From contig JBHGNT010000013.1 of the NCBI GenBank assembly GCA_043228905.1, forward strand, positions 9,982,001-10,046,000: DNA of 64,000 nt, given 5' to 3'. Position numbers and translations under genes: made by a program. This stretch comes from Azolla caroliniana (lineage: Eukaryota > Polypodiophyta). Of this stretch, positions 61,038 through 64,000 are shown piece by piece (positions within the stretch are counted from its first letter, which is position 1; each line of letters begins with the position of its first letter). The notes under the pieces are model-generated. The model did not search any database, had not been told where the DNA came from, and saw only the letters and a program-made list of their open reading frames with translations.

Positions 61038-63911
61038 TTACCCAAGTCTGACTATTTGGATAGCCTCTGGCTTAAAATCAATACGCAATCCCAAAATGCG
61101 ACGAGCTTCAGCTGGTGTAAACCTCCACGTCATCTCCCCCCAATAATCCTCTATCTCAGTTACCTTTTCCAGGTTCAGTATAGTTGCCATCTGTGTGAGA
61201 CGAGCAAATTTATCTCTTACTGTCCGTTGGGTCATACTGGAAAAATGGCCGACCAATGTCCTTGTGTCTCTATCAAGCTGCAATCCACCCAACTGATTGA
61301 ACCTCTTCTGAGTTATGATCACTTCCAATCTCTTTACTATGAAATCAATGAGAAAGTGCACTAAAGAGTCATAGTTGTTGGTGGTCATCACAGGCTGCAA
61401 CCATGTTACATTTGTATCAACAGCATATAGTAGCTTCTGAACCCAAGGATTATTCACTTCATTCTCCGCATATTGAGCCTCCGTTAGCTCATAGCTGATT
61501 GTGCCTACTGCATCAAGTATTGGACGGAGGCGGGATGTTATACTATTTGCGAGTTGTTCCATGCCTCCGCTTAGCAACTGTCTGAAAATGTTGCTCGTGT
61601 CGGCAAGCTCCGTGAGGCATGATTTCGCTTTGTCCCTGTCAGCTGGTGCTGAGAAGGTCTGCAAAAACCCATAAATGAATGCTGCTTTTTCAGTAGACTA
61701 AATAATAAGAATTTCTACTTTAGAAAACTCGGCAAAAAGGATGATTTATGCACACCCTACGGGCAACCATTTAATGGAAACAGAAATTTCAAACCGATGA
61801 TCCTAGTGTTGTGCAGAGAATAGGTGTCCCTCATTCATTAAAAATGCCAGTGGAATTTTTGACGCTCCTTGTGGAAAATATTTTTAAAGGAAACAAAAAT
61901 CAGACAGAAGTAAATACTATATATTTAAGATATTTTATCATACTTCCATATTATTGCATGCATGGAAAAGAAATTGAATATGTTTAAGATCAAGATATTT
62001 CCCATGAAAACTATCTACAAGGAATAAAAGAAATCAATAAGAAAATATAACTTTTCTATTGAATTGCTATAAACATGTGGCATTTTGCCATAATTTCCTA
62101 TAATTTTTGATGCATGAAAATGTAGCTGGGCCAATTAGCAAAGACATTTCCAAAGTAAATTATTTCTGGTTAGTAATGAAAAATTCCTAAACACTTGAAT
62201 GTTTTCTTTAATAACTTACTTCTGTGCAGTGTTCCTCCAGATCATGTCGCAATTTGATGATATATTCAGCACTAATGTCGACATCATTTAATGCCACTGC
62301 AACCTCAGTTCCCAGCTTTAACTGCACTCCAGAACCTCCGGCATAAGGCTTTCCTGCTAAATTCGGTTCACGCAACTTTCTATGTAAAGCTTCTTTATAC
62401 TCATTGTTCAACAGATTGACAGAATTATTAACCGTTGCAAGAACTGATTGTAAATTCAATGTTGATATTGCTCTTCTTGTGCACTGCTGTAGAACATAAA
62501 ATACATCATCTACCATGGACGTGGTCAGAGCATCTACTATGTACTCATCTATTTTGATTGCTTTCTTTACATTTTCTGCCATGAAGTACTCCTCGAGGAT
62601 GATGTAATGCATTGACAACTCTTGAACTGCTCTACTGAAGCCCCCTGTTCGGAGGAGATTTGTTGCTCGGGGGCTTATCTGGCCTCCTGCAGACTCTGCA
62701 TCTCTCATCTTTGTTATCATAAAGAGCGCATAGTCTTCACTTATCTGGCTAAGAGAAACCATTTCTTCAAGGTAAATTCCAACCTCCCGAGGATCTGGAT
62801 TATCGGCATTTCCAACCGTGATGATATTTTTGTTTGTATGTGTACTACATTCTTTAGCCAACCGACCCAACTTACGGAAATCCATATATCTCTTTAAGAT
62901 TAGAGTACCTCTTGAATCGCATTCTTGTTGAAGCTCCCTGACTGCGTGTAGAATGCCATCCTCACCACAAAGCAATCTCAAAATCTCTTCATTTTCTTGC
63001 ACGGCAAGAGCAATATCCTTAAATAAAGTACCAAGAACCCCAACAAAATCAGGAGTTATCCCTCCAGATGTGAAGTGTTCAATTGCATCAACAAGGCCAT
63101 CAAATTCTTCTTTAGCTCGGGAAACTATCACTTTTCTCAAATAATTCACAAAGGTTTGCAATCCTTCTTCCTCAATGGTGAGGGGTGAGAAAAGCTTCAC
63201 AAATCTAACCACAGTTTGATGATCTCTTTCTTCAATGGCAGAAGTGAGATTCTTCCGGATCAGATTCTCAAGCTTTTCTTTATATTCAAAAAGCTGAGCT
63301 CTTTGTTCACTATTAGTCTGTTCTTTACCTTCTCCGACAACAGCGGGATTGCTGTACTGAGCATCAAGATGCAAGAAAGTCTGTATAAACCTAGCAGCAG
63401 ATTCATAATCAAGGGAATCTAATGCTTGTTTAGCGCCATCGATACAATTAGATCTCTCGACAATAGCATCGATATGAGCCAATGTCATCTGCACACGCGA
63501 CTGTGCGCTATCAAGTTCTCTTACCTTCCCGCTCACATGTTCTGCCAATTGACATGTGGAAGCCACACTGGCTAGCATCTGGTCTGAATCATCCTTAACT
63601 ATCTCTATAACTTCACCCGACGTGAGCAAAAGGGAAGAGATTTTTCTGTCTAGATCGGGGCGTTGTGAGAAGAGAGCTTCCATGTCTGCTTCTATGTCTC
63701 TCTGGTAAGCGATCGTTTCGTGCAAGAGACGAGTCATTGCGCTCAGATCTGTGAGACCACGGATGTGATCGAGCATACCAGGAGCAAAATGAAGAGTGGA
63801 AGAAGATGGATCACTCGCCTCTTGATTCTGAGCCTGGAGCGATCGTGGGGATTGCTGTGGGGAGGAGCTCGGCATGGCTGCTGCTGCTCTCATGACAGCC
63901 AGGGTTGCCAT
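61038..63911 (-). CDS. COG4: Conserved oligomeric Golgi complex subunit 4
   Basis: COG4 is a subunit of the COG tether, which captures retrograde vesicles at the Golgi. Two exons: 63911-62220 and 61658-61038. The 561-base intron starts GTAAGT and ends TTTTTGCAG, phase 0, giving 770 residues, close to human COG4. The Ser/Gln-rich N-terminus (about 1-40) is followed by a predicted helical region (LDHIRGLTDLSAMTRLLHETIAYQRDIEADME), the COG4 mid-region (ARFIQTFLHLD, VRFVKLFSPLTIEEEGL, LKRYMDFRKLGRLA) and a C-terminal domain ending ARRILGLRIDFKPEAIQIVRL. The ATG at 63911 is the first in frame before the conserved part; upstream frame extends only through GTG codons. No damage is seen. It is the only clear host gene in the window; bases 63912-64000 are 5' UTR/promoter. 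Confidence 0.95.
61659..62219 (-). other. COG4 intron
   Basis: GT-AG intron on minus: donor GAA|GTAAGT, acceptor TTTTTGCAG|ACC. It falls between the EEHCTE and TFSAPADRDKAKS segments, which are continuous in COG4 proteins. Confidence 0.9.
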
Positions 63912-64000
63912 TGATCGAATCGAGACGCAGACGCAGTGGAGGGGGAAATCACTCACTCAGTTTCTCTCTTTCTCCTGCATAAGCATTTTATTTACCAACA

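Noticed and set aside
61056-61364. A plus-strand 102-codon frame opposite COG4 exon 2.
   Set aside because: Antisense shadow of a well-conserved exon, with no independent support.

Overview
This window is nuclear DNA of a land plant. Evidence: a plant-type COG4 gene with a GT-AG intron on the minus strand (61038-63911), primer sites matching plant tRNA-Trp and initiator tRNA-Met, and dense nesting of plant-style Ty1/copia and Ty3/gypsy LTR retrotransposons with LINE and hAT elements. I cannot name the species. Everything except COG4 and its flank is transposable-element DNA, decayed element DNA or simple repeats. Element names (1, X, A-G) are labels for this window only.

Layout. 50-3642: Element 1, a gag-only LTR retrotransposon. 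4652-33060: a four-level nest. The oldest layer, X (two LTR-PBS-leader units plus gag-protease remnants at about 31761-33060), is interrupted by Copia-A (5164-29683, duplicated site CCATA). Copia-A is interrupted by Gypsy-B (9664-28536, minus, site ACGT). Gypsy-B is interrupted twice: by Gypsy-C (10932-16683, minus, site GATTC, the youngest and most intact element) and by Copia-D (20134-26057, plus, site AGTTG, same family as Copia-A). 33120-35480: ACAT/TA microsatellites with one possible solo LTR. 35451-39362: a nearly full LINE on minus. 40035-43122: a hAT transposon with an intact transposase. 43256-43850: a 5'-truncated second LINE copy. 43855-46734: gag-type LTR element G on minus. 46735-58658: decayed Copia-F (minus), interrupted by Gypsy-E (48747-56802, minus, site ACGT), which itself holds a solo LTR of the Copia-F family (54961-55712). 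58659-61037: AT-rich intergenic DNA. 61038-64000: COG4.

Main points. (i) Gypsy-C has identical LTRs apart from a 4-base GA-repeat difference, open gag and pol frames and a C-terminal chromodomain. Its Gag and integrase look like the Tf1/sushi group of fungi and vertebrates rather than the usual plant chromoviruses. Next to its 5' LTR is a 12-base stretch perfectly complementary to the predicted 5' end of its own RNA, the layout of Tf1-type self-priming. (ii) Element 1, Gypsy-B and Gypsy-E form one lineage: LTR ends TGTC...GACA, a tRNA-Trp primer site, and a 4-bp target duplication that is ACGT in all three cases (one copy mutated to ATGT). The two pol-bearing members have unusual DHGS protease and FLDD polymerase motifs. 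(iii) The Copia-A/D family carries a charged C-terminal extension beyond RNase H and a shared UAG codon between protease and integrase.
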